Positions 53,610 through 64,000 of a stretch of 64,000 nt of DNA are shown here, piece by piece (position 1 is the first letter of the stretch; each line of letters begins with the position of its first letter). The notes below the pieces were generated by a model. The model did no database searches and was not told the DNA's origin. It saw nothing but the letters and a program-made list of their open reading frames with translations. Source of the DNA: Gigaspora margarita (lineage: Eukaryota; Glomeromycota; Glomeromycetes; Diversisporales; Gigasporaceae); NCBI GenBank assembly GCA_009809945.1, contig WTPW01000929.1, forward strand, positions 192,389-256,388, in the 5' to 3' direction. The translations under genes were made by a program, and so were the position numbers.

Positions 53610-53984
53610 ATGCATTTCACAGAAAGTTCTCACCCGTGTGCATCTAACAAGCTACTTTTCAAATCAAGATCTCGAAAACTCCAAAAGAATCTTATGAAAG
53701 AAGGCAAAATAATTGCCCATCTTCGAAAGGATCTCACATTACCTGGTAAAGTCAGTTTTTCATATTCTTTATACCGTTTGATTCGTTGAAGCTCTGGCAA
53801 CCTATTTGTTTTAAGAAACGTTATATGTTGTAACTAAGACTTGGGGATAAAATTTTAAAAACGTGATTTCGTCGATTTGTATAATTTATGAAAATCATAT
53901 GATAAAAAATTAGATGTGACATCTCGATCGACTGATATTCAACAAGATGCAATGACTATTCAAACCGATAAATTGAACATGTGA
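53610..53984 (+). CDS. Small two-exon candidate gene, 68 aa
   Basis: Exon 53610-53745 (ATG; MHFTESSHPCASNKLLFKSR, then a basic segment KSRSRKLQKNLMKEGKIIAH predicted helical) ends in donor GTAAAG. Acceptor ATTAG at 53912-53913 opens exon 53914-53984, in phase, ending in TGA. The basic helix could be a coiled coil or nucleic-acid-binding stretch, but no family is recognised. Support is only the matching splice phases and protein-like composition; it may be a fragment of a transposase or a chance frame. Confidence 0.35.
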
Positions 53985-55240
53985 CCAAATAAAGTCATCT
54001 GATTTGGCAATAATGATCGCCTGTCACTTCGTTGACAAGTTTTTCAACCTTCTTTAAACTATATATTATACGTATTTATATTTTCTTTTTCTTTGAATCT
54101 TTTTAGGCTTTGATTTGTTTGCCATTAAATTTTGTATTATAATGAATTGTAAAAGCTCATGAAATTAATTTGTATGATTTTATGCTGTAGGTTAACATCT
54201 TTTTATCATATTTGCATGAAAGTTTTAAAGAAAAATGCGTAGCATTTTTAGTATCATATGATAATCATCTCATTACACAAACGCGTGAATATGCATATTT
54301 TGTTACACTAAATTAACAAATTTGAACACGCGTGCGAACACCATTTCCAAATTACGGAAGAACTTTCAGGAAATTTAGGAAGAGATGCATCAAAAAAGCA
54401 CTAATTTTGACCAAAATGCATCAAAAACGTAATTTTGATATCACGTTGCATAGATACTATCTCCGAATCAAAAAATAAAAAAAGAGAAATTTCTACATTA
54501 AACATAATATCAGCTTGCATTAAATCAGAATGAACTTTTGAATATAGGTTTTAAAAATCATGGTTGCCTGGTTTTTTACAGGCTTTCAAATATAATAATT
54601 AGTTTATTTCAACCAGCGTATAAGTAAGTAGTAATAGTAACACCTTTGTATTCCTTATATATATAATAAGTCGAAAATTTTATTGTTTTTTTAATAAAGT
54701 CATTTCTCTGGACTAAAATCATCATTATAAAAAGCCTTAACTTTGCTATTACAATTCTAACTGTCTATTTAGGAGTTCACTATTAGAACGGCAGGCCTTA
54801 CAAACATCTATTTTAGCCCTAAAAATTCCTAATATAAAAATTGCAATTTTTTTTTAATAAAGTTATTTGGTCAAAATTTACATCGGCTACTGATTTCTAT
54901 AACTTGTTATATATGCTGATTAGATATTAGCATTCAACTCATATTATCTCTAATAAAAACATCAAGATTGCAGCTTCCTTCAGTCATAAACTTATAAAAA
55001 AAGTTAAAGTCTTGTCACATATCCAATTAAAATATTTTATCGATTAAACCAATTTCATATTCAAACACTTCACAAGATGTTCATTTGCTGCAAACTTCTG
55101 ATAACCATTTTCTCAAAAGCAACCATTAGTCATAATAATGTCTGATTCGTCAAATTATACCCTTTCAAGAAATAACATCGATATTTGTTATCAATGGTTT
55201 ACCGATATTTGCATTTAGCTATTTGTTGTATTTGTTGTGC
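53985..55240. other. 3' flank of the LRR gene, no gene seen
   Basis: AT-rich, with no terminal inverted repeats or protein-like frames detected. Several GACCAAAATGCATCAAAAA-like repeats near 54390-54440. Confidence 0.4.
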
Positions 55241-56638
55241 TTATTGTAGTATTTCTAGATTAAGATTGTTTGATTTTATTCTAAAATTAATATTATTAAA
55301 CTGAATATTCAAAGAAGTGAGCGTGTTATTCTTGCAAAGTGCATCTGCTAATGCTCTTCCTCCTTCTAATCCAATATTATTATTTCTAAGGTTTAAATTT
55401 TTTAGCGAGACATTCTTGCAAAGTGCATCAGCTAAAGCTTTTCCTCCTTCTGATTCGAGATCATTATCGTCAAGATTCAATTCAATCAACGTGGAGTTCT
55501 TGCAAAGTGCATCTGCTAAAGCTTTTCCTCCTTCGTTCCTAAGTCCATTAAGAAAAAGACCCAAGGAAGTCAGTGTGGTGTTCTTGCAAAGTGCATCCGC
55601 TAACACTTTTCCTACTTCTGGTCCAAGATTATTCCAATAAAGATTCAAAGAAGTTAGAGTGGTATTCTTACAAAGCGCATCAGCTAACGCTTTTCCTCCT
55701 TCTAATCCAATGTTATTTTCTCCAAGAGTCAAATCTTTCAGCGTAGTGTTCTTGCAGAGCGCATCGGCTAATGCTTTTGCTCCTTCTGATCCAAGTTTAT
55801 TCTCACTAAGATCTAGAGAGGTTAAAGTGGTGTTTTCATAAAGTGCATCTGCTAATGCTTTTGCTCCCTCTACCCCAAGATCATTAAAAGTAAGATACAA
55901 AGAAGTCAACGTGGTGTTTTTGTAAAGTACATATGCTAACGCTTTTCCAATTCGTGATCCCAAATCATTGCCACAGAGATCAAAAGAAGTCAACGTAGTG
56001 TTTTTGCAAAGGAATTTTGATAACATTTTCACCTCTTTAGCACTAATCTGATTATCATAAAAATATAAAGAATTTAGGACAGTGTTTTTATAAAGAGCCT
56101 CTAATAGAGTTTTCATTCCTTTAGTCCCAAGTTTAATTAATCTAATATTTAAACAAGTTAAAGAATTCTTACAAAAGATCTTTACTAATTCATCTATTGC
56201 CTTATATTTGAGAATCCTTCTATTATGCAATAAATCTACGGAAGTAACTGTGGTATTCTTATAAAGATTTTCAAAATTTCTTTTGTTACTAATAATTACA
56301 TTAAGACTTAAATGTTTAAGATTCTTACTAGTTCGTAGAAATATTGCAATTAAAGAATATTCAATGACATCTTCAACATCATTTATGAAACCATGAAGTT
56401 CATTCCAAAGCCACTTTTTAATCCCTGCAGGCAAATAACTGCTAACAGATGTGATATAACTTGTATATTCAAAAAGTGGTTTTGGGTGACTTGGAATGTT
56501 AATATTAAAAGGAATTAATAAAGCTCGCTCTTCATCGTTTAACGTTAACAAAAATATTCTTATAAGTCTTATATCTTCAAAATAACAATTTGGATCTCTC
56601 CACAATATTGGGTATAATAATTCTACACCATTGACGAT
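55241..56638 (-). CDS. Leucine-rich-repeat (RNI-like) protein, N-terminal start missing
   Basis: One uninterrupted frame of about 465 codons to TAG at 55241. The N-terminal ~110 residues (PILWRDPNCYF, LTLNDEERALLIPF, SYITSVSSYLPAGIKKWLW) match the region that follows the F-box in this fungal family. From about residue 135 there are ten or more 28-residue LRRs of pattern ALADALCKNTTLTSLxLxxN then LGxEGGK, forming a curved protein-binding solenoid. No in-frame ATG exists before the TAA at 56639-56641; the first possible start is internal, and the F-box coding part is not upstream. So it is either 5'-truncated or spliced from an exon I cannot see. The central repeats are nearly identical in DNA, implying recent expansion or conversion. 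Confidence 0.82.
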   Translation of the reverse strand: MVNGVELLYPILWRDPNCYFEDIRLIRIFLLTLNDEERALLIPFNINIPSHPKPLFEYTSYITSVSSYLPAGIKKWLWNELHGFINDVEDVIEYSLIAIFLRTSKNLKHLSLNVIISNKRNFENLYKNTTVTSVDLLHNRRILKYKAIDELVKIFCKNSLTCLNIRLIKLGTKGMKTLLEALYKNTVLNSLYFYDNQISAKEVKMLSKFLCKNTTLTSFDLCGNDLGSRIGKALAYVLYKNTTLTSLYLTFNDLGVEGAKALADALYENTTLTSLDLSENKLGSEGAKALADALCKNTTLKDLTLGENNIGLEGGKALADALCKNTTLTSLNLYWNNLGPEVGKVLADALCKNTTLTSLGLFLNGLRNEGGKALADALCKNSTLIELNLDDNDLESEGGKALADALCKNVSLKNLNLRNNNIGLEGGRALADALCKNNTLTSLNIQFNNINFRIKSNNLNLEILQ

Positions 56639-56641
56639 TTA

Positions 56642-57486
56642 CGAGTGCACATGATAATAGGCTTTTCAAATTATGCCGAAAGTTATAAAATATTTCATAG
56701 TAGCATTCACTCGGTAATATTATCATTGAAAAATTATAAAAATTTTAGAACGTGCGCGCCGTACGTACGTACGAATTTATATCTGGTATCTGCGTATATC
56801 AAAAAAAGATTTGTAACCAAAAATCCAAATTTGAAAAGGATTGCTTACTATGGTAATTTTAATGGCGTACGTACGAACGTCCACAATATTACAACTGATT
56901 GGAAAACGTATTAAATGCAACGAAATGTGAAATTCCTGCACTTGAATTCACAATGTTGCATCATATTGCATATATCTTTTATCAATTTAGCAGGTTTTAT
57001 CTTGATTACAGCCATTTAAAAAACTGATTTGCTCTTCAAATTGCATCAATCAATTACAGAAATATGGATTTATGCTGACTAACTACATTTACGACCAGGT
57101 AACTTATATAAATTGTAAAATCGATCAGTTTAAGGTTAACATTAAAAATTATCAACCGGATAACCGGATTTACATCCAGATTTATTATACAGAAAGGAAC
57201 AACTTATTGGGCTGAGTGCATCTCATAGTGATCACATGATTTTGTGGCGGCCGCGCCGCCGAACGTTAACAAAAAAATTAGATATGAGAAGTGACATAAT
57301 AGCACAAGATATAGTGAGACCATTTATAATAGGACTAATTAAGTTGATGCTTAAAAATCAAATTAGCAGTCATATCCAAATCGACTACAGTATTCATAGT
57401 GCATAAATATAGTAGCCTTGCTCGCACAGCGGAATTAAGCACTTCATTACAATGCCGTTATTGCACCATGTTTTTATCGGATCCGT
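56642..57486. other. Upstream of the LRR gene; CGTACG-rich inverted motifs
   Basis: GCGCGCCGTACGTACGTACG near 56755-56780 and GCGTACGTACGAACGTCC near 56865-56882 face each other, suggesting a small foldback. GGCGGCCGCGCCGCCG near 57246 is a GC-rich palindromic patch. No F-box coding sequence found. Confidence 0.45.
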
Positions 57487-58328
57487 TGTCACTATCGAAT
57501 TGGGAGAGCGTCAGATAAGGGTACCAGATTTAATCAGCGATAGTGAACAAGAGAAGGAATACATAGGGTCGGATTTATAAATATGCGGAAATGGGATTCA
57601 AGAGGAAACGATACAAAAATAAATAAAGTCAAGAGATACGATATAACAAGCATTCACTAAGAAGCCTTTATTATATAGGAGGAATCATTAAGATAATGCC
57701 TAATGCTCTGATACCTTAGACCTGAGACCTGAGACCTCATAATACCTAAAGATACATGAAGAGCGAATACATCGGACTTATATACATGTTCGATATACTG
57801 TACATAAATAATTAAACTATTCAATTGTCAGATCAACTTCCTTCCGATATTACCAACCTTTAATTCCTTTAACACCATAAACTTCCCCTCGCATTACTAT
57901 CTTTATCAAGACATTACACCCGAAACATTAATCTTGAAATCTGCTTTTCTAACTTTTCATCAGGCTAGCAGATACGTGATAATATATAAAGGCTTAGATT
58001 TTTCGACGACGCTTAGTATTGTCCTTGCATCGAACCAATTCAACTTCACGCGTCACAGATTAATGTAGTATGAATTCGGATATAGTAATTAAACATATCT
58101 ATAGAAGGAGAGTAATAAGAAAGATCTATATATGGTGATAACGTAGGGTAAGCATGGAGAAACAAATTAGGAGAAGGATAAAATTAGTAACAAAGTAAGG
58201 ACGATCGGAAGTATGATCAATTAATTATTATGTAAGGGAAAATGATAATTATAAGGCAGGGGTAGAATAAGGGAAATTTTAGGGCGCAGAAATATTATTA
58301 TAGTAACACTGACTGCGACATCGTTACA
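57487..58328 (-). mobile_element. Possible solo LTR, minus strand
   Basis: On the minus strand it starts TGTAACGATGTCGC, has a TATA-like TGTATATAAGTCC near 57775 and ends GATAGTGACA, i.e. TG..CA ends. No matching 5-bp target duplication and no second copy, so this is tentative. Confidence 0.28.
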
Positions 58329-58389
58329 CCAACAGTTCATTTAGCTGACACCACACCGAAACAATTTTATTAAAAGCACAAGATTAAAT

Positions 58390-58408
58390 GGGGCACCACC
58401 GGTGCCCC
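58390..58408. repeat. GC-rich 8-bp hairpin
   Basis: GGGGCACC, loop ACC, GGTGCCCC, followed by TGTTTTC. Striking in ~25% GC DNA; function unknown. Confidence 0.6.
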
Positions 58409-58889
58409 TGTTTTCATAATTTCTATAATGATACTATAAAAATTTACCATTCCAGTGACCACTATATAATTTAGTTTGCATTAGAATTATTATAATTTCT
58501 ATTGTAATGAATTTAAAATTTAATTTTCGAAATAGTAAATAATTTCTTATCTGGTAAACATTTCGCATGTACATATGTTTCCTGCAATTCCAGTTCCATT
58601 TGGTAATGGTAACCAATTTTAGTATTATTTCCATGATATTAATAATATCCTAAAAGTCGTATCCCTTCATGTGTTTTGCAGGCAAATTTGCCTGCAAATT
58701 TTATTTTTTTGCATAATTACTAAAAAAGTAAATATATTAAAGTCCTTTAAAAACTATTTAAATTAATTTAATTTGATATATATAATACTTTTGTAAAGTA
58801 TTTATTACAAAATATTTATTAATAATAGCTTGATATTAATCAGAAATCTGTGTATTAAGAATTTATATTAAAAATAATATAATATTTAA

Positions 58890-59415
58890 TGATTTACTGG
58901 CCTGTTTTAAATGCTTTTACTACCAAAATGACCAACTCGATGAGACAATTCCAACAAGCCTAAAATCGTTAAATTCCAATCACAGGATCCTAATATTATT
59001 AAGAGTTTGTGCTATTTTTATATTTAAATTTGGAGGAATCTATTTGTCACACCCCATAACACACTTATTTGTCACAGGTTTATTTTTAACTCAAAATTTC
59101 ACTAAGATGATACCTACTGCACTTCTAGAAAAAATGATCCTCTCGCAATTCTGTATTAATCTTGACCCTAACTCTAACTTAATTCTACTTTAACATTAAT
59201 ATGGCCTTATTGGCTGTGACAAATTAATGTGTAGTTGGGTGTAACAAATACTTTTATCCTTTAAATTTAATTAAATTAATTTATAATCTTTATAATAACA
59301 CAAATCCTTAATTATCACATAATCACATAATTGGATTTTAATGGTTTTGAGCTTGTTAGAATCATCTCATTAAGCTGATCATTTTGGTATTATTTAAAAC
59401 AGACCAGTAAATCAA
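58890..59415. mobile_element. Foldback MITE, copy 2, nested
   Basis: Ends TTTACTGGCCTGTTTTAAAT and inverted TTTACTGGTCTGTTTTAAAT, then ACCAAAATGA and AATCCAATC/CACAGGATCC inward. Same family as 53002-53311. Split by the element at 59041-59267. Confidence 0.8.
59041..59267. mobile_element. Innermost MITE of a triple nest
   Basis: Left TATTTGTCACACCCCATAAC and inverted right TATTTGTTACACCCAACTAC, both followed by ACA..TTATTTGTCACAG-like sequence. About 227 bp, no coding capacity. Confidence 0.75.
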
Positions 59416-60249
59416 GAGTTGTGTATTATTAAATATTATACTATTTTATACTATTTTAATAAAAAAATTAAAAATTGTATAATTTAATTTTTTAAAAAAC
59501 TATTTTAAATTATCTCAAATTTTATATGTTATTAAAAAAGATATTTTTTATTTATAGTAAAAATTTTAATCAATTTTAATAATTAGTTCTTAAGAAATTT
59601 ATTAAAAACTTTATTAAATTTTATTATAAGATAATTAGTAATTTTTTTAAAAGCTACAATTAAATGTTTATAAAATAGATTTAATCCTTTTTTTAATAAA
59701 TTTAATAATTTTATTATATTAACTAAAGCTTAAAATTTAAAATTTTAATAATATTAAAGGATGTATATATTTAAAATTTAATAAATTTGGGTTATTTTAG
59801 AAAAATTGACCAATTTTAAATTTATATAAATCTATTTAAAATATAATTAATTTTTATAATTTATAATTTAAAATAAAGTATAAACCTAAAAGTATTTTAA
59901 TAATAAATTAAATAAAATTTTATATTAAAAATTTCTTAAATCATATTATATAAGTTTTGCAGGCAATTGCCTGCAAATGCTTAACAGACGAAGGGATAAT
60001 GTTAATTTTTCAGCATAATGCTAATTTTTCGGCATAATGATAATGTTTAATTATTAGCATATCATTATAAATTTAGCATAATGCTCTAAAGATTTTAAAT
60101 GTATATAAACGTCTGAAATCTAATAAAGTAAATAAGTTCCACATCACCATTCAATTATAAAGCATAAAAGTATTATATTTATCTGTGAATTCGACTTTAA
60201 CTTTAGTAAGCTCTACGAGACTCAATTCGGCACCAATTACTTTTACTTC

Positions 60250-60800
60250 ATACTGCTCTCCCAATTAACTAACTATTAAACTATAGTAAAGATAAAAAAA
60301 ACTTTTTACAAAACTTACTTGCCATTTCAGTGACTGCAGTATTTTGAGTTGGGGTTTGTATTGGAATTATTGTGATTTTATGTAATTAAGGTTGAGATAG
60401 TATGTATTGGAATTAATTGTGATCTCTATCGCGAGTCATTGTAAAAAATTCTGTAAAGACCTTGCTATTTCAGGGCTGTAGTATGCTAAAATTGAGCTAG
60501 TTTGTATTGAAATTATCATGATTTTTACCGACGGTTACTGTGAAAATTTTTTTACAAAACTTACCTGCCTTTTCAACAACATATTATATGTATTAAGGTT
60601 GAATTGGTTGGCAATTGAATTATTGTGATCTCTAAGATAACTGTAAAAAAAAAATAGGTTGAAAAAAATTTACTCGTTATTCCAATGACCGCAATATATG
60701 TAAGGCTGAGTTAGTTTTATTAAAATTATCGTGATTTTTAATGTAGTTAAGGCGAGTTCGTTTTTAATTATTGTAATTTCCATTGAGTTTCCATAAAAAC
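60250..60800 (-). repeat. Satellite of the 2.2-2.8 kb family, reverse orientation
   Basis: GTATTGGAATTATTGTGATT, then TACTGTGAAAATTTTTTTAC, then ACTTACCTGCC recur about five times; read in reverse they match the 2.15-2.80 kb modules (AATCAC, CCAATAC, ACAGTAA). Confidence 0.6.
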
Positions 60801-61130
60801 TTTGTTTGTTGGTTTCTAGAATAGGCGTCCAGAATAATCGGAAAAATTATACGATAGTACTATAGCAGGGCGGGGCTCCGGCACATACTCTGCATTATTT
60901 TATTATTATTCGACAATAATGTGTAATGTGCAATCAATTTTTTGGAATTGAAATTCCAAATTTTTTGTCGGAAAACCCTTGTGTATACTCGTTATTTTTT
61001 CAAATTATATCAGTTATATAAAAATAGTAAAAACGAAAGTATATTTGATTATTTGAATGTATGAAAAATGTAAATCACATGATCTTTTTTTTCGAATGTG
61101 TGAAAAATGTAAATCACTTGATTACAGATT

Positions 61131-61880
61131 AGTGATACGGGTCGATGAAAAAATGGTGGGCCGAGGCCGATCCCAAAAAAACTCAGGCCGGTCGACCAGA
61201 CCGACCTTTTGCTAGTGTAATTTTTTCTGATCAGAATCAGTCAACATTTATCTATATTAAACGAGTAAAAGGCCATCAGGCAGTTTTTCGTCGAATTCTA
61301 GTGATATTAAATTATTTAATTTTTTATTCTTTTTGTCCTTGACAGCATGTTAGTATTTTATGTTGATTGATTGTCTATGCCTCCGAACATTCTGATACTT
61401 GGATTATATTCGCTATTTACCAGTCTATCACCTAAATAATTACATTACTATAAACGACTAGCCGGTTTTTATTTATTTTCTAGCCTGAAATATGCTTTGG
61501 AAGAGAATTGATTCTAACACTTCTTTTACCAACCGGCCCGGCCCACAAAGGTGCGGGCCGAGGGTCGACCCGCCCATCAACCGGTCGTTGGGCCGGGGTC
61601 AACCCGTATCACTACGATTTTTACAGGGCTGTCCCCAAATTTCCGGGTCGGATGCGTCGGATATAGGTCGACGTTTAGCCCTACTTGTTAGCAGGTTCTA
61701 TAGCAAAATTATCAGCTGGGCATTTTTTACTTAATGAATGAATATGATCCATTAGTAAAATTTTTTATGATCATGGGGCAAAATTGATCAATTCCGGTCC
61801 AGCCGATCACGATTCCGACGCACTACGACGTATCCCGACCCGGAATTTTGGGGACTCCCCTGTATGAGTTGTATCACTAC
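61131..61880. mobile_element. GC-richer insertion(s) with TIR pairs inside copy D
   Basis: First pair: TAGTGATACGGGTCGA at 61131 and inverted TAGTGATACGGGTTGA ending near 61614. Second pair: ACAGGGCTGTCCCCAAAT near 61625 and inverted ACAGGGGAGTCCCCAAAA ending near 61863, both followed by TTCCGGGTCGG. GTATCACTAC occurs just left of the second pair and again right of it, a possible target duplication. Frames inside show no motif. Confidence 0.6.
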
Positions 61881-63034
61881 ACTTGATCTGTTTTTTTTTT
61901 TTTTTTTTTCTTTTTTTTTTTTTTTGGGTGGCAATTTAACCTAGTTCTAATTTTTAACCAATTAAAATTTGACTTACACTAAGTTATGTTTCAATACGCC
62001 TTTCAGTAAACAGAATTGAAATTTATTGGAAAGATTATACTTTCCAATCTTCTAATTAACAACATTAATGCTATAATTGGCTGATGTGAAATTTGGAGTC
62101 TCAATATTATAAAAACTCTATTAAAATTCGTACATACTCTTTTATTGTAAACTCTAAAATTTTGGCCCAACCATAAAAATTAGTTTTAAAAAATTTTCCT
62201 GACCAATGAAATTTCAAAATCAGGCATAATATCAAAGAAATGAAAAAATTCAAAAAATCATTCGCAACTCTACAATTTCGCTTATTACGCACTAAAAAAA
62301 ATTTGATTTTTTTTTACAAAAGTTTGATATTATTAAAGCGCATTGTAATCTAATATAATATGAAGTCCGACCATAATATAACACCAGAAATTTGAAATTT
62401 TTGGCAGCAATTTTAGTGTCCTAAAATTAATAGATAAAGAACACCCTCAAAATTTTTTATATTTATCATGTCGTAACATTTACAGTATTTGGTTCGACTC
62501 AAATGATTTGTTAATTAACAAGTGACTTCTCATATTGATATTTTTTTACCCATCTTTTGGTAAGTTAATAAATGGTTACCTAATGATAATGCGTTATTCG
62601 GTTGCTTTATTTAAATTCATAAGTGATTTGTCGTGTTTACCCTTGATACGATTTTTTAATGCTATGTCATTGTGTAATCCATTTATAATGGCTTATATAA
62701 ATATATAAGTAACTCTTCATATTTATTTAACATTTGGTAGACTTTGCCATTATACTATATTATATCTGTCCATATGTTGATTAATCAATTCATGATTAAT
62801 GCAATTGCAGTTTTTGTTCTATTTTAATGACATTTTTAGATCTTTTTATATTTACTAAACATTTGATATGCTTCACAGTTATTTGATGAATAGCATATCT
62901 CGAAAGCTCCGGTTGATAAATAATCACTATATTCACAGGATAAACAAATGTGAATAAGCAAAAATTAGATGAGATGTGTGTGCTATCTCATAAGAAAATT
63001 AAGTAGTAATAATTTAAAGAAAAAATGTGCTTGT

Positions 63035-63265
63035 AGCCGGCGGTGACAGTAACCAGATTAGGGTTAGGGTTATATTTAGAGTTAGAAAAAGGTTTATTAT
63101 ATAATAAAACACCTTAAGAAGCATTTTTAGTTAGAAAAAAATATTGGTTTCATAGGCACAATTTGAAGTTATTGCGATTTGTAATTTTTTGAATTTTTTG
63201 TCATACCTAATCTAGCAATTTGATTGGCTCGGAACTGTAACCACGGTTACAAATAGATTCGCCCT
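63035..63265. mobile_element. Small insertion with TTAGGG repeats in copy D
   Basis: Absent from copy C (near 28.25 kb). Contains GATTAGGGTTAGGGTTA near 63058 and GTAACC-AC-GGTTAC stem near 63238; the outer ends share GTGACAGTAACCA-like sequence in inverted sense. Probable MITE. Confidence 0.5.
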
Positions 63266-64000
63266 AATTTAAATAATTCTACTTAGAGATTCAAAATGAT
63301 ACATTCGTAAAATAGATTCAATAACATTTTGACTATGTAGATTACACAACTAGAAAATAAATTAGATTTTTGAATTTAGTTTATGATAAATACTTTAAGT
63401 GATAACATCCATTAGATCAAGGTGAAGTGAATAAATTATAAGAAATGAATAGTTTGTTCTAAATAGCTCAATTGTCAAGTAATTGACATGTTTATCTATT
63501 AATCAACGTAATAAAAAGAAGAAAGCAATTAATTTACTTATTTTAAAAACTTTTAAAAATAAATTATAAATAATTACTTATCTTTATGTTGAGTACTTTC
63601 GACAAAGTCATTGACAAGGCAGCACGAACTGTTCTTGTAAATGTGCGGGTGATTAAAGCTTAAATTTTATGTAGAATTCAATCTCTATCCCATCCAAGTT
63701 GATCACTCACTATTTCCAGGTAATCGATTCGAATCAGTCAACCAGGAATCTCTGGAGCCTCCACTCCAGTGATAAATCTTCACTGGAATGGTCCAATGAT
63801 ATTCGAACATTGGAAGTTATTATTCCCATTAGAGCGTTCCAGTGAACAACATTGAGCCCAGCGATTGATTTGAAACAGCTGCCTCACTAAGTAAACCGCG
63901 GAAATCCGATATACGTTGTTTAGTGTTGTTTCTTTTGGCATCCAACCATTTTGCTGGAAGCACTGAACATTTACCAGTAATTTAATCATCGAACCTATGA

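Larger units (their letters stand above)
58662..59996. mobile_element. TA-flanked TIR element with palindromic subends
   Basis: Left TA-TCCCTTCATGTGTTTTGCA and right (inverted) TA-TCCCTTCGTCTG. Inside each end is a perfect palindrome: TTTGCAGGCAAATTTGCCTG then CAAA (58675-58698) and TTTGCAGGCAATTGCCTGCA then AA (59956-59977). The body is about 85% AT and holds two nested MITEs. Confidence 0.78.
60800..64000. repeat. Long dispersed repeat, copy D
   Basis: Same order as copy C at 26.69-29.11 kb, interrupted by insertions at about 61.0-61.95 and 63.03-63.27 kb, and continuing to the window end. The last ~370 bases (63.59-63.96) are the best-conserved part. A 69-codon minus-strand frame at 63780-63989 is not shared in frame with copy C and is not called. 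Confidence 0.8.

Noticed and set aside
57700..57730. Copia primer binding site (GGTATCAGAGC on the minus strand)
   Set aside because: The match is good but lies inside, not after, the only LTR-like segment, and no polyprotein follows. Kept only as weak support for retroelement DNA in this area.
63780..63989. A 69-codon minus-strand frame at the window end
   Set aside because: The homologous DNA in copy C (28.8-29.06 kb) does not keep the frame, so it is not conserved coding sequence.

Overview
The window is eukaryotic: very AT-rich, with short introns that have GT..AG ends, and crowded with transposon relics. The gene families point to an arbuscular mycorrhizal fungus of the Rhizophagus type (Glomeromycotina). 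They are tyrosine-kinase-like (TKL) kinases with a Cys-rich linker before the kinase domain, Sel1-like repeats, 28-residue leucine-rich repeats (LRR), a PB1-domain protein, a two-finger C2H2 factor, and MULE, hAT and LINE elements. This is recognition from protein sequence, not a database match.

Layout. 0.1-1.5 kb: 3' half of a hAT transposase gene with five introns. 1.9-2.8 kb: a (CGGGT)n G-rich block and a ~110-bp satellite. 2.9-4.2 kb: a TKL kinase with an intact catalytic core. 5.5-7.1 kb (minus): a three-exon PB1-domain gene. 9.4-10.4 kb (plus): a C2H2 transcription factor with a probable 4-base first exon. 10.9-20.1 kb: a direct duplication of a second kinase gene with its flanks. The first copy has an 11-bp deletion over the ATP-binding lysine; the second is decayed and carries a hAT MITE. 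20.5-26.5 kb: a pogo-like element holding a complete-length but frameshifted LINE, which holds another MITE. 26.7-29.1 and 60.8-64.0 kb: two copies of a long dispersed repeat. 29-36 kb: TIR elements and a shattered LRR pseudogene.

36.65-46.53 kb is the most structured part. TA-flanked 26-bp inverted ends enclose a 7.5-kb MULE with ~135-bp ends. Inside are a nonsense-riddled transposase with one intron, a Sel1-bearing TIR segment within that intron, a hAT element in its first exon, a tRNA-derived SINE with 15-bp target duplications, and an array of hairpin modules. The same hairpin core is also the centre of a 1.3-kb palindrome outside the MULE.

46.5-64 kb: a 135-145-bp satellite, hAT elements, nested foldback MITEs, a small two-exon candidate gene, and a long LRR protein gene (minus, 55.2-56.6 kb) that lacks the usual N-terminal start. 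The probably functional genes are the PB1 gene, the C2H2 gene, the first kinase and perhaps the LRR gene. Nearly all the rest is layered transposon insertion, which can be ordered in time from target duplications and nesting. Scattered N bases in the LINE and in the large palindrome warn of unresolved consensus there.
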